Shown piece by piece: positions 26,679 through 34,193 of a stretch of DNA of 64,000 nucleotides. The stretch is from Sulfurovum sp. UBA12169. GTDB lineage: Bacteria > Campylobacterota > Campylobacteria > Campylobacterales > Sulfurovaceae. The notes under the pieces were generated by a model. The model saw only the letters and a list, made by a program, of their open reading frames with translations. It searched no databases and was not told the DNA's origin. Position numbers and translations under genes: made by a program. Numbering within the stretch: position 1 is the stretch's first letter; each line of letters starts with the position of its first letter. The stretch is from the NCBI GenBank assembly GCA_002742845.1, contig DLUH01000001.1:375291-439290 (forward strand). Direction: 5' to 3'.

Positions 26679-26837
26679 TTATTTTTCTTTAAAAAACTGT
26701 CTCTCTTGATGTTCGCCTTTTTTCCCGATGTTGAAACTCTCAACGGGCCTGTGATACCCCATCACTCTGGTGTAAACGATGCACTTTGTTCTTTTTTCCC
26801 TAAGTACGGGCGGCAAAGATTGTAATCCTTCTTTCAT
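26679..26837 (-). CDS. NrdD C-terminus-like small protein
   Basis: A 52-residue protein whose core CIVYTRVMGYHRPVESFN followed by GKKGEHQER matches the C-terminal tail of anaerobic ribonucleotide reductase NrdD (pattern RxxGYxRPVxxxNxGKKxExxxR). It lacks the glycyl-radical and the zinc cysteines of full-length NrdD, retaining one Cys. The ATG at 26837 overlaps the upstream gene stop as ATGA and has a GAGGT SD, so it is a real, separately translated gene. Short NrdD-tail-like proteins are seen in phages; their role is not known. Confidence 0.6.
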   Translation of the reverse strand: MKEGLQSLPPVLREKRTKCIVYTRVMGYHRPVESFNIGKKGEHQERQFFKEK

Positions 26838-27091
26838 CTTACCACCTCTTCTTTCGTAAATCCAAATCGTTCAATGACGGTTAGATCTTCGTAGTCTTCC
26901 AAGATAGGGGCAATATGCCCTTCGTCGCCTTCTTGCAGTTCCCAACTGTATTCATTGGGATATACGGCGATGTCTCGCTGTTTTGCTATTGTGCCGGCAA
27001 GCAGCTCTCTAAAAATTTGTTTGTCCGTGTAAATCAGCGCCTCATAATCCTCTCTCGTTCGTACTTTTTCTACAGAAAATTCACCTCGCAT
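26834..27091 (-). CDS. Hypothetical protein in the DGR-lysis operon
   Basis: An 85-residue acidic soluble protein with no signal or membrane segment. It begins inside the last codons of the reverse transcriptase gene and ends in an ATGA overlap with the NrdD-like peptide. No family is recognised. Its position directly after the DGR reverse transcriptase suggests co-expression, though it is more likely a tail or lysis gene than a DGR component. Confidence 0.5.
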   Translation of the reverse strand: MRGEFSVEKVRTREDYEALIYTDKQIFRELLAGTIAKQRDIAVYPNEYSWELQEGDEGHIAPILEDYEDLTVIERFGFTKEEVVR

Positions 27092-28079
27092 ATAAAACCT
27101 CCTTTTTGATGTAATTTTTTAGGTTAAAACTATCCGCGCTTCTTATGTGTCCGCCCCAAGACGCAAGGAATAGCTTTAGCTTTTTTATGTCATTTTTTCG
27201 CTTGTAAAGCTTTATTTTTCGCTTTGCACGCACCACACTGTCTTTTCTTATTAGCTTGTATCTTGCTGTTATCCGGTAGCCCAAAAAGTTTAATGGCCGT
27301 GATATTGGACTGATATACCACTTGCTAAATTTTAAGCGCATAAAAATACGAGAAAACAGAGACAATGCTCTTTTAAACCTATAAAGCCCTTGTTTATCAT
27401 GTGATAAGATCACCGTATCGTCCATATACCGAAAATAGTACTTTGCCTTAAGTCTTGTTTTTATAAACCTGTCAAATATATGACCATATATGTTTGCAAA
27501 CAATTGACTAAGAAGGTTTCCTATGGGGATACCAACTCCTTTCTCATCACCAAAAAGCTTTAGAAGTTCCAACGCCCTTTTGTCTGTTATCTTCTTTTGT
27601 ATCTCACTAAACAGTATGCCTCTGTCGATAGAGTGAAAATACTTACTGAAGTCCATCTTCAGGTAATACACTGTGCCATTTTGTTCAAGCTTCCTAATTG
27701 TCGATTGTACTGCCCTGACGCCTCTATGGGTTCCACGACCTGGTCTGCACGCATAGCTATGCGGATAAAACATCTTCTCAAAAATAGGCTGAAGAATATT
27801 ATTAACCGCATGCTGCACAATCCTATCCCTAAACGGCAGAGAGCTGATCATTCGCTCTTTTGGTTCATATACTTTGAATGTGTGATATGGTCCGTGCATA
27901 TAGCTACCGCTAATGATTTTCTGTTGAAGCAAGTACAGATTCGCTTCTAGGTTCTCTTTAAAGGCAAGGTGGGATGCCGTATATCTATTTCCGCCCCTCA
28001 CTGCTTTTATGTAAGCATTTCTAAGATTGTCTATATCAACGATCTCGCTGAAAAGGTTTCTATATTTGCGTCCCACCAA
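27081..28079 (-). CDS. DGR reverse transcriptase
   Basis: A 332-residue group II-like reverse transcriptase. Domain A has KMDFSKYFHSID with catalytic Asp near residue 143. The motif IPIGNLLSQ near residue 184 is the DGR-type variant of the QG motif, and YMDD lies near residues 218-221. RTs of this clade copy the template repeat into cDNA with errors at adenines. The frame opens with TTG at 28079 or GTG at 28076, directly after a preceding stop, with AAAGGA as SD. It lies downstream of the variable gene, avd and template repeat on the same strand. Retron or CRISPR-associated RTs are excluded by the TR/VR pair. Confidence 0.93.
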   Translation of the reverse strand: MVGRKYRNLFSEIVDIDNLRNAYIKAVRGGNRYTASHLAFKENLEANLYLLQQKIISGSYMHGPYHTFKVYEPKERMISSLPFRDRIVQHAVNNILQPIFEKMFYPHSYACRPGRGTHRGVRAVQSTIRKLEQNGTVYYLKMDFSKYFHSIDRGILFSEIQKKITDKRALELLKLFGDEKGVGIPIGNLLSQLFANIYGHIFDRFIKTRLKAKYYFRYMDDTVILSHDKQGLYRFKRALSLFSRIFMRLKFSKWYISPISRPLNFLGYRITARYKLIRKDSVVRAKRKIKLYKRKNDIKKLKLFLASWGGHIRSADSFNLKNYIKKEVLYAR

Positions 28080-28240
28080 CTATCCTTTGTATGCTGTATG
28101 TTGTTTTCGCGATCGCGCTACTCCCACAGTGACAGACCTCTTAATGTATTTGCTTACGCTGGACAAACAAGCTGACCATAATTTAATGGCCGCACCACAT
28201 AACCCTTGAGTTACATGAGTGCAAAGTTTGTTTATATGCT

Positions 28241-28357
28241 CACAGGCGAAACGGGAGCCAATGTTCCAATCAGAATTCCAAACATAGTTGTTCCAATTCG
28301 ACGTGCGCGAGCCGGCGTTGACGCCATTGTCGCGGTTGCCCCCAAGTTTCACGGTTT
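28241..28357 (-). repeat. DGR template repeat (TR)
   Basis: 117 bases that align without gaps to the variable repeat at 28738-28854. The first 20 plus-strand bases are identical and hold no coding-strand adenine. On the coding strand the TR is rich in AAC codons at the positions that vary. Of 27 coding-strand adenines, 17 differ in the VR; only one other position differs (28321). The TR lies between avd and the reverse transcriptase gene, as in other DGRs. Confidence 0.92.
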
Positions 28358-28360
28358 GTC

Positions 28361-28696
28361 TCATTTGCCCTTCATCCAACTATGTAAAATTTTTCCAACC
28401 TCGGCAAGTCTTATCGAAGCTACCTGGTGTTGTTTTTGAGTGATCAACTTACGATTTTTGTCTGCCAAAAACCGCAAATAGTATCTCAAGCTTGCCAGAT
28501 TTGCATCTGCTTCATACAGACGGCTTTTCTGGTTTGATTTTAATGCTTTATAAAACATTTCAACCTGCTCAAAAATAAGATTGATCACTCTTTCTTTTAC
28601 TACCCCGTGTTTCCGTTGGATATTTTGAAGCACGGGGTATATATAGTTCACAAACTCATCGTATTTTTCTATTATGATAAGTTGCTCTTCATTCAT
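28361..28696 (-). CDS. avd: Avd-like DGR accessory variability determinant
   Basis: A 111-residue, almost entirely helical basic protein, rich in Tyr, Gln and Lys, matching Avd-type four-helix bundles in size, position and composition (YDEFVNYIYPVLQNIQRKHG, then LASLRYYLRFLADKNRKL). Avd forms a pentamer that binds the RT and template RNA and is needed for retrohoming. The stop lies four bases from the TR boundary. The start has a weak SD and is 22 bases after the VR gene stop, so translation may be coupled to the receptor-binding gene. Confidence 0.82.
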   Translation of the reverse strand: MNEEQLIIIEKYDEFVNYIYPVLQNIQRKHGVVKERVINLIFEQVEMFYKALKSNQKSRLYEADANLASLRYYLRFLADKNRKLITQKQHQVASIRLAEVGKILHSWMKGK

Positions 28697-28717
28697 ATCG
28701 TCGTTCGCTTTCGCTCA

Positions 28718-29782
28718 CTAAGCAAGTTTCACGTGGTCACAGGCGAAACGGGAGCCAACGCTCCAATCAGAATACCAAACATAGCTGTCCCAATCCGACG
28801 CGCGCGAGCCGGCGTGGCCGCCAGCGCCGCGGGCGCCCCCAAGTGACACGGCTGTAATATGATTTGCATGTGTGGCATATATTTGTCCTCTGTTTTCTGC
28901 TACGTTTTGCCAAGCCCAGGTCGTCGATCCTTCGTCTCTGTTTCCAGCAACATCTTTTCCCCATATATATTGTGTGCCGGCTGCTTGTTCGATACCGTAT
29001 TTAGACGTCAAAAATCCGTAATGTTCTACCCTTGCAAGTCCGCCGTCAACTGCACTGGAACTGGCTCCTTCTTGTACGCCATAAGCAATCGCCATAAACT
29101 CTGCATATGAGATAAGCTCTTTTGCGTGTGCTGCGGCGATCTCATTTGCATGAAACCATTTGAACCCAGCATATACCGTATCGCCGTTGCCACCATATTG
29201 AAGCGGCACTTTGGGTATGGCTCTTCCATAGGTAGTAGCCCCGCCTGCAATAGTAGCGCTGGCTTTTGACGTACCATTGACGATGTGGTCGCTATTTAGC
29301 AGATATATGTCGTACCATCTGCCCGCTATATACACCATCCCTTCTGGGTTGGCAGCAGGATGCCATTTTAGGTCCCACAAGCTATATGCGTTTATGCCCC
29401 TTATTTTCACCATATCTGCTTCTGTTTTGTTCCCGGTCGGCGCCTCATCCTCCAAAGTAAGGCCGTAGTGAAAACCTCCAATCTTTCTGCTGTTTTCAGC
29501 GGTATATCCGGAAGGGTAGCTGTTGTTTGCACTTAGCACAAACCCGCCTGTCGTGAGGGCATATATATAGTAGTCCGTACCTGCAGTTTTTGCCCCGGTA
29601 TCAAGATTAACATCAAGGTCGAGTACATAGTCGCTCGCAAGCCTTATTATTTTGCCTCCAACGTTCACAACTGTTCCAGTAGGAACAGATACGCTGTGCG
29701 GCGTAAGCTTCGCTAGGAGTGGTGCGTTTGTGTTTTGTTTGTAGAAGTCTTGTTTTGTATCATTTTTAAAACCAAATTCCAT
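28718..29782 (-). CDS. DGR target: tail-fibre/receptor-binding protein with C-type lectin-like variable tail
   Basis: A 354-residue protein. The N-terminal part (about residues 1-170) is beta-rich like a tail-fibre trunk. The C-terminal part has the formylglycine/C-type-lectin-like fold used by DGR-variable proteins (WGKDVAGNRDEGSTTWAW, then the VR). The final GSRFACDH region matches the conserved end of such domains. The ATG at 29782 follows AGGAGG; the longer frame overlaps the previous gene. Diversification at the C-terminus would alter receptor specificity, as in the mtd protein of phage BPP-1. The target cell surface ligand is unknown. Confidence 0.85.
   Translation of the reverse strand: MEFGFKNDTKQDFYKQNTNAPLLAKLTPHSVSVPTGTVVNVGGKIIRLASDYVLDLDVNLDTGAKTAGTDYYIYALTTGGFVLSANNSYPSGYTAENSRKIGGFHYGLTLEDEAPTGNKTEADMVKIRGINAYSLWDLKWHPAANPEGMVYIAGRWYDIYLLNSDHIVNGTSKASATIAGGATTYGRAIPKVPLQYGGNGDTVYAGFKWFHANEIAAAHAKELISYAEFMAIAYGVQEGASSSAVDGGLARVEHYGFLTSKYGIEQAAGTQYIWGKDVAGNRDEGSTTWAWQNVAENRGQIYATHANHITAVSLGGARGAGGHAGSRASDWDSYVWYSDWSVGSRFACDHVKLA
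28738..28854 (-). repeat. DGR variable repeat (VR) at the 3' end of the receptor-binding gene
   Basis: Aligned to the TR at 28241-28357 with 18 differences in 117 bases, 17 of them at coding-strand adenines of the TR. In the protein, 12 or 13 residues vary, mostly where the TR has Asn: GGNRDNGVNAGSR becomes GGARGAGGHAGSR, and SNWNNYVWNSDWNIGSRFAC becomes SDWDSYVWYSDWSVGSRFAC. The VR ends within the last codons before the stop at 28718. Confidence 0.92.
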
Positions 29783-29783
29783 A

Positions 29784-30017
29784 CTACACCTCCTGGTTGA
29801 CGAATACATCAACTGAAGTAAATCCGACAGATCGAGCCCAAAGTTTCTGCCCTGTTGTCCCATTCATTTGATTCCGAGGTGACAAAACCATCCCCCCTCC
29901 AGTTGGTTGAATATCTGCAAACAGATACTCAACTTCTTGTTCGGCATATGCAAACCCTTCGCCGTCAAGTATTAATGTGTACGTTGTGTCGTGAATTTGT
30001 ATTTTTGATGTTGCCAT
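29784..30017 (-). CDS. Small phage protein next to the DGR target
   Basis: A 77-residue beta-rich protein (MATSKIQIHDTTYTLILDGE near the start), with SD GGAG at the ATG 30017. It ends two bases before the start of the variable receptor-binding gene and may be a fibre-baseplate connector. No family is recognised. Confidence 0.45.
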   Translation of the reverse strand: MATSKIQIHDTTYTLILDGEGFAYAEQEVEYLFADIQPTGGGMVLSPRNQMNGTTGQKLWARSVGFTSVDVFVNQEV

Positions 30018-30037
30018 TTTTTTCTCCTTTTTTAGAT

Positions 30038-30475
30038 TTATAACAATATTGATATATTCGGCATAACCCAATTGACTGTTGCATCTCTTAACGATTGCCT
30101 CAGTTTACGTAATTCTGTTGTATCTTCGCCACGGTCTTCTGCTTTAAAAATAGCAATATCACATTCTTTTAGATGCCCATCCCTTTTAGCCCTGAATGCA
30201 GCTTGCTCAGATGTGATTTTTTCTTCCAAAGTAAAGTCAATTACCTCAAATGTTTTGATTACTGTTTTTGTATCATCGTCAAGAACTGTTTTCGATTCTC
30301 CGAGCCTTTGATATTGAGATAAAGCAGGTACTTCATTTATTTCTCCATACCAACCCATAGCTTGGTATTCTTCATCAGACATTCTCTTTCCATAAGATAC
30401 ATTATTATATGTACCACCTCTTCTAATCGTTGCTACGATTTGTCCATTTTCTACTTTATGAAATTCGTAAAACAT
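30038..30475 (-). CDS. Tail-fibre-assembly-like protein
   Basis: A 145-residue soluble protein, aromatic at the N-terminus (MFYEFHKVENGQIV) and helical and charged at the C-terminus. It resembles phage tail-fibre assembly or DUF4376-type proteins by composition and position between the fibre genes. The ATG at 30475 is chosen; the upstream ATG at 30499 lies within the preceding gene. Confidence 0.45.
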   Translation of the reverse strand: MFYEFHKVENGQIVATIRRGGTYNNVSYGKRMSDEEYQAMGWYGEINEVPALSQYQRLGESKTVLDDDTKTVIKTFEVIDFTLEEKITSEQAAFRAKRDGHLKECDIAIFKAEDRGEDTTELRKLRQSLRDATVNWVMPNISILL

Positions 30476-30483
30476 TATTTTCC

Positions 30484-31143
30484 TTAATTTGATTCCCACG
30501 ATATTGACATTGCTACTGAATATGAGTATTCGTCAACTGTTACTATTATGGTCCTCGGTGTTTCGTCTACCGTGATTAAGCTACTGCCGCAAACAAACAT
30601 CCCACTACCTGTATAATCCGGCGTAAGTCCGCTGATGCTTATTGAGCCTGTGCTGTTATCATAGCCCACCGCAGTTACGAAACCTCCTTTTTTGGCATTT
30701 AAAGAAAGATTCAAATTGGTTGCATATTCTGCCGACTTTGTTGCATACGGGGTAGAGCTTAGATTATCTACCGTCCATACTCCGATTGCACATCTAACCA
30801 TTGTACCAGACCACGCTATTACAATATCCGCTGTCGTACCAGTTGGAACTTCAAACAAATAAAAATACACACCTGAAAGATACCCACCCGTTGTGTTTAA
30901 TTCATACCCGATTAGTGTACCGCTTATGCCGCCAACTGTAACTGACGATATTGTTCTTGACGATGACGACGCTCTAGCCGCTATGCCGACTATTATTTTT
31001 CTTGTACTTCTTGCTTCTCCTATCGAAACAGCACTGAAAGTGTATGTTGTCAATCCCGACCCATTATAATTTCCGGAAAAATTTAAAACTTCAATTTCAG
31101 ATTTTCCAAATTGTACACCTCTTAATCGTTCAGCTAAAATCAT
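30484..31143 (-). CDS. Tail-associated beta-rich protein
   Basis: A 219-residue protein rich in Ser, Thr and Gly with beta-strand character, typical of phage tail-tip or fibre shaft domains. The ATG at 31143 overlaps the stop of the upstream gene (ATGA). No catalytic motif is seen. Its position between two fibre-like genes supports a tail role. Confidence 0.45.
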   Translation of the reverse strand: MILAERLRGVQFGKSEIEVLNFSGNYNGSGLTTYTFSAVSIGEARSTRKIIVGIAARASSSSRTISSVTVGGISGTLIGYELNTTGGYLSGVYFYLFEVPTGTTADIVIAWSGTMVRCAIGVWTVDNLSSTPYATKSAEYATNLNLSLNAKKGGFVTAVGYDNSTGSISISGLTPDYTGSGMFVCGSSLITVDETPRTIIVTVDEYSYSVAMSISWESN

Positions 31144-31796
31144 TCGTAGCTCCCTAAGTACGCGGCAAATAATGATGTACTTACTTTCCACAGCACAATA
31201 GTATCAAGCCCAGTCCAAGTTGGAGCAACATTACCAGATGTTGTACACCATGTTAGAGTTGGTAAGGTTAGCGTATAGAGGTCTGCATCTTTTATCATTA
31301 AGGTAATGCTTTGACCGCTCTCTAAGACTTCAGTTAATGTTGCACTTGCAGTAAGTTCTCTAAATTGTATCGTACCGTTGGCTGGATTTATTTCCGTTCC
31401 AGTCATTGCGTAATACGTTTCTTTTGTTTCTTTAACCGTCAATTGGGCTGTCATGGTTTGAGCTACGTTTGTTTTCATTAAATAACTATTTGCTGGCTCC
31501 TTTCCAGTAAGTGCATCCTCTAGCCCTGCAATGTTTGAAATTCCGAGAGTGTCGAGCGTTGTTTTATTGATTTTAATAAAATTGACGATTTCTTGAAGTT
31601 CATCGAGGCTTGTATCGTTACTTGTTAACAGAATGTTTATCTCATCGATGAATCCTTTTATGACTTGACCTTGTTTTGCAGATAAGAATTTTGTTGCATC
31701 ACTGGTTTCTAGATTGTCTGATATGTCTTCTTTTACAATGTCTTTGATAGTTAACTTATCTTCACCTGTCAATACTTCTGTGAGGTTCCTAGGCAT
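31140..31796 (-). CDS. Tail-fibre-like protein
   Basis: A 218-residue acidic protein with a helical N-terminal third and a beta-rich C-terminus (LTLPTLTWCTTSGNVAPTWT). Composition and neighbours point to a tail fibre or a carbohydrate-binding spike component. It overlaps both neighbours by a few bases. No named family is recognised. Confidence 0.45.
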   Translation of the reverse strand: MPRNLTEVLTGEDKLTIKDIVKEDISDNLETSDATKFLSAKQGQVIKGFIDEINILLTSNDTSLDELQEIVNFIKINKTTLDTLGISNIAGLEDALTGKEPANSYLMKTNVAQTMTAQLTVKETKETYYAMTGTEINPANGTIQFRELTASATLTEVLESGQSITLMIKDADLYTLTLPTLTWCTTSGNVAPTWTGLDTIVLWKVSTSLFAAYLGSYE

Positions 31797-32262
31797 AAAT
31801 TATCTCCTTGTACGATATAAGGTTGCTTGTCGCAACGATCTTGTCATCAACGATGATGAAGTCCCCGCTGTCTGAAGTGATAAAGTCTCCGTTGTCGTCG
31901 ATGATATAGTCCATAGTCCCAAGTATCTTTATATTTATTTTGCACTCCCAGAATCCTTTTTCTTTTTTCGGCGAAAAATCGCCATTAAACTTTACAAGAA
32001 CGTTTGGGTATTCTTCTCCCATATTGTTGTTGTATGTTTCAATATTTATGAGAAATGGATCTAGCCCATACGTGCATAGTGTTTCCCAAAAAAAGTCAAG
32101 TGCTTGGATTTTTGCAAACTCATTCGTTATTACGTTGAAAGATGCAGGTATTTCCCCCTCTGTCAATGCCCTGCCGCCCTGCCCTTTTACGGCAGGGAAT
32201 TTGGTATAATTGAACGGATATATTACACAAGGAAGAGCATCGTTCCATCGTGGTATTGTCAT
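31789..32262 (-). CDS. Hypothetical tail-tip protein
   Basis: A 157-residue protein with hydrophobic and acidic segments and no membrane helix. A short repeated IIDDNGDFI/TSDSGDFIIVDD motif occurs near residue 120. It overlaps the large upstream gene by four bases. It is most likely a tail-tip component of the baseplate-to-fibre region. Confidence 0.4.
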   Translation of the reverse strand: MTIPRWNDALPCVIYPFNYTKFPAVKGQGGRALTEGEIPASFNVITNEFAKIQALDFFWETLCTYGLDPFLINIETYNNNMGEEYPNVLVKFNGDFSPKKEKGFWECKINIKILGTMDYIIDDNGDFITSDSGDFIIVDDKIVATSNLISYKEIIYA

Positions 32263-34193
32263 ACTATCTCCTCAATGCTAAATGAATATTGTGAAATTCT
32301 TTCAATATCATTGTCTTTAACTGTCGTACCTGTTCCTATAGACATAAACCTTCCTATGATCTTTGTTGTATCAAAGATTGATGACCCATTCGCATTTTTA
32401 TTGCTGCTGTCCGAACCATCGATTATCACCGTTTTTTTATTTAAGTACTGCAAAAATCTTACAGTGTCATCATAATTTAAAGTTCTTATATACACAGTTC
32501 CGCTATTTACCAATACAGTCGGCCTTTCTATATATGACGGGTTCCCGAAAATATCCTGCTCGAATGTACTCCAGTCTTTCAGTGAGTGCTTCATCTCAAG
32601 ATGCGTTATCCCTGCATCTACCGCTTTCGCAAGCGCGAGTGTCCCAACCTGCGTATAGCTTCCAAAAAGCTGTATATCAGCACTGTATGCCGTTGCCTCC
32701 GCATAGAAAATTTCTGTCTTTGGTGAGACAATATCGGTGTTAAGAAGCGTACAGTCGATAGATTTTTGTATAGTTTTTATGATATTCCCGAGATTGTCTT
32801 TAAAGTCTATCTGCAATAAGTCGCATACTATTTTCCCAAGGCCTATCGATGTAAACCCTCCTGCAGCATATAAAGAATAAAACATGTTCCCATTTTTGCT
32901 TGCAAAACTATAATTCTTGTTGTCAAACGGCCTATAGATATTTGATTTTTCAATGGGCGTGAAGCCAATCGCTTCAGGCGAGTCAACTTGCACGAATATC
33001 TTTTGTGTTTCTGTAACATATTCTATTCCGGCATCGATATTTGTTCTTGCATAAACACCGTCGTCACGTACTATAATCGTAGAAAAACATTCTGCATACG
33101 TTGGATAATTTTCGTTCCATATAACATTCGCTTTAGTCTCTACTGTGTTAGGCGTAATACGTGTAATTACGTCAACTCCATTGAGTGTCATTATGGTTTC
33201 TTGAGTATTCACCTCTGTGTAATACACAATCACCTGGATAGAATCAACATAGATATTGTCGTCATTAACATCTTTCTTCTGGAATCCTACGCCGAAAGTT
33301 GAGCTCTTTAAAGCAGTCGGTGAAATTTCGTTCCAGCCCCATAAGTCGCTATTGCCACCGTATATCTTTGTCGAAATGGTCATGGCAGTACCTGTTGAAG
33401 ATTTTGCTGTTCCTTTCCCGATGCTGCCTTGATAGAGTTGCACTTTTTTATCGTCTGGCGCACCGCCGCTTGCATACTGTCTTATTTGTACCTCTATTCC
33501 GGTTATGATCGCTGAATCAGGAATCTCGCTAAAATCATACCCAGACGAGATCATTGTATTTGTATACGAGCTGTCGCCGCCAAAGCCGCTATATGATTTC
33601 GTTACATATGCCGTATCAAGTGAAAGTATATTGTTTGGGTTGACCCAAGCGGCGCCGTATCCGTCATTCAGTGTTGTTACGGCAGATGGATTTTTTACGC
33701 TGGTCGCTTGCATATCGCCTCTGCTACGCAGAAGTGTTGTTTTAGATTCCCATACTAACGGATCACCGGTCCTATAGATTGAGTACTTCATCGTATCCTC
33801 ACCAAGGTCGGCCTCAAAATTGTATGATGTGTCAGGGAAGCCTGCCCATACCCCGCCGAGTTTGACATATCTGTTTGACCATGTAGAATTATCGATGGAT
33901 GTATCAAATGCGGCATAAACTTCAGGCTGGGCAGGCACTACAGCACCATCTCCCGACTCAAGAGCAACGATTAAATTATCTTTATAGACAACATCACCTA
34001 CATTGTATGCTTCGTATTCATTATATACAGGGACAGCAATACTCTCACCTGACAGGTTCTGAAATATGTCGCTCCCATACAGCAGTTTCATGTTTTTTTG
34101 ATATGTTGCCCTTATTGTCGGGTCAAATACCTCCGTCTCATCCGTCGCATTTGTGTATGCCAGCTGCTGTGCTACAGGTATGGATATTGTCAT
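32259..34193 (-). CDS. Large tail-tip (host specificity-like) protein
   Basis: A 644-residue protein after the tape measure. The first 150 residues carry a Tyr/Asp/Ser-rich domain and there is a later domain with GVDVITRITPNTVETKAN. In lambda-like phages this position holds tail-tip genes (M, L, K, I, J), so a tip or hub role is likely. The stop overlaps its downstream neighbour. No single family is certain. Confidence 0.5.
   Translation of the reverse strand: MTISIPVAQQLAYTNATDETEVFDPTIRATYQKNMKLLYGSDIFQNLSGESIAVPVYNEYEAYNVGDVVYKDNLIVALESGDGAVVPAQPEVYAAFDTSIDNSTWSNRYVKLGGVWAGFPDTSYNFEADLGEDTMKYSIYRTGDPLVWESKTTLLRSRGDMQATSVKNPSAVTTLNDGYGAAWVNPNNILSLDTAYVTKSYSGFGGDSSYTNTMISSGYDFSEIPDSAIITGIEVQIRQYASGGAPDDKKVQLYQGSIGKGTAKSSTGTAMTISTKIYGGNSDLWGWNEISPTALKSSTFGVGFQKKDVNDDNIYVDSIQVIVYYTEVNTQETIMTLNGVDVITRITPNTVETKANVIWNENYPTYAECFSTIIVRDDGVYARTNIDAGIEYVTETQKIFVQVDSPEAIGFTPIEKSNIYRPFDNKNYSFASKNGNMFYSLYAAGGFTSIGLGKIVCDLLQIDFKDNLGNIIKTIQKSIDCTLLNTDIVSPKTEIFYAEATAYSADIQLFGSYTQVGTLALAKAVDAGITHLEMKHSLKDWSTFEQDIFGNPSYIERPTVLVNSGTVYIRTLNYDDTVRFLQYLNKKTVIIDGSDSSNKNANGSSIFDTTKIIGRFMSIGTGTTVKDNDIERISQYSFSIEEIV

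Noticed and set aside
27081-28079. Retron or group II intron reverse transcriptase
   Set aside because: The matching TR/VR pair, avd and the DGR-type LLSQ motif support a DGR; no msr/msd-like or intron ribozyme structure was seen.
28697-28723. GNRA-like stem-loop after the variable repeat
   Set aside because: The best stem found is only two to four pairs, too weak to call the DGR-associated hairpin.
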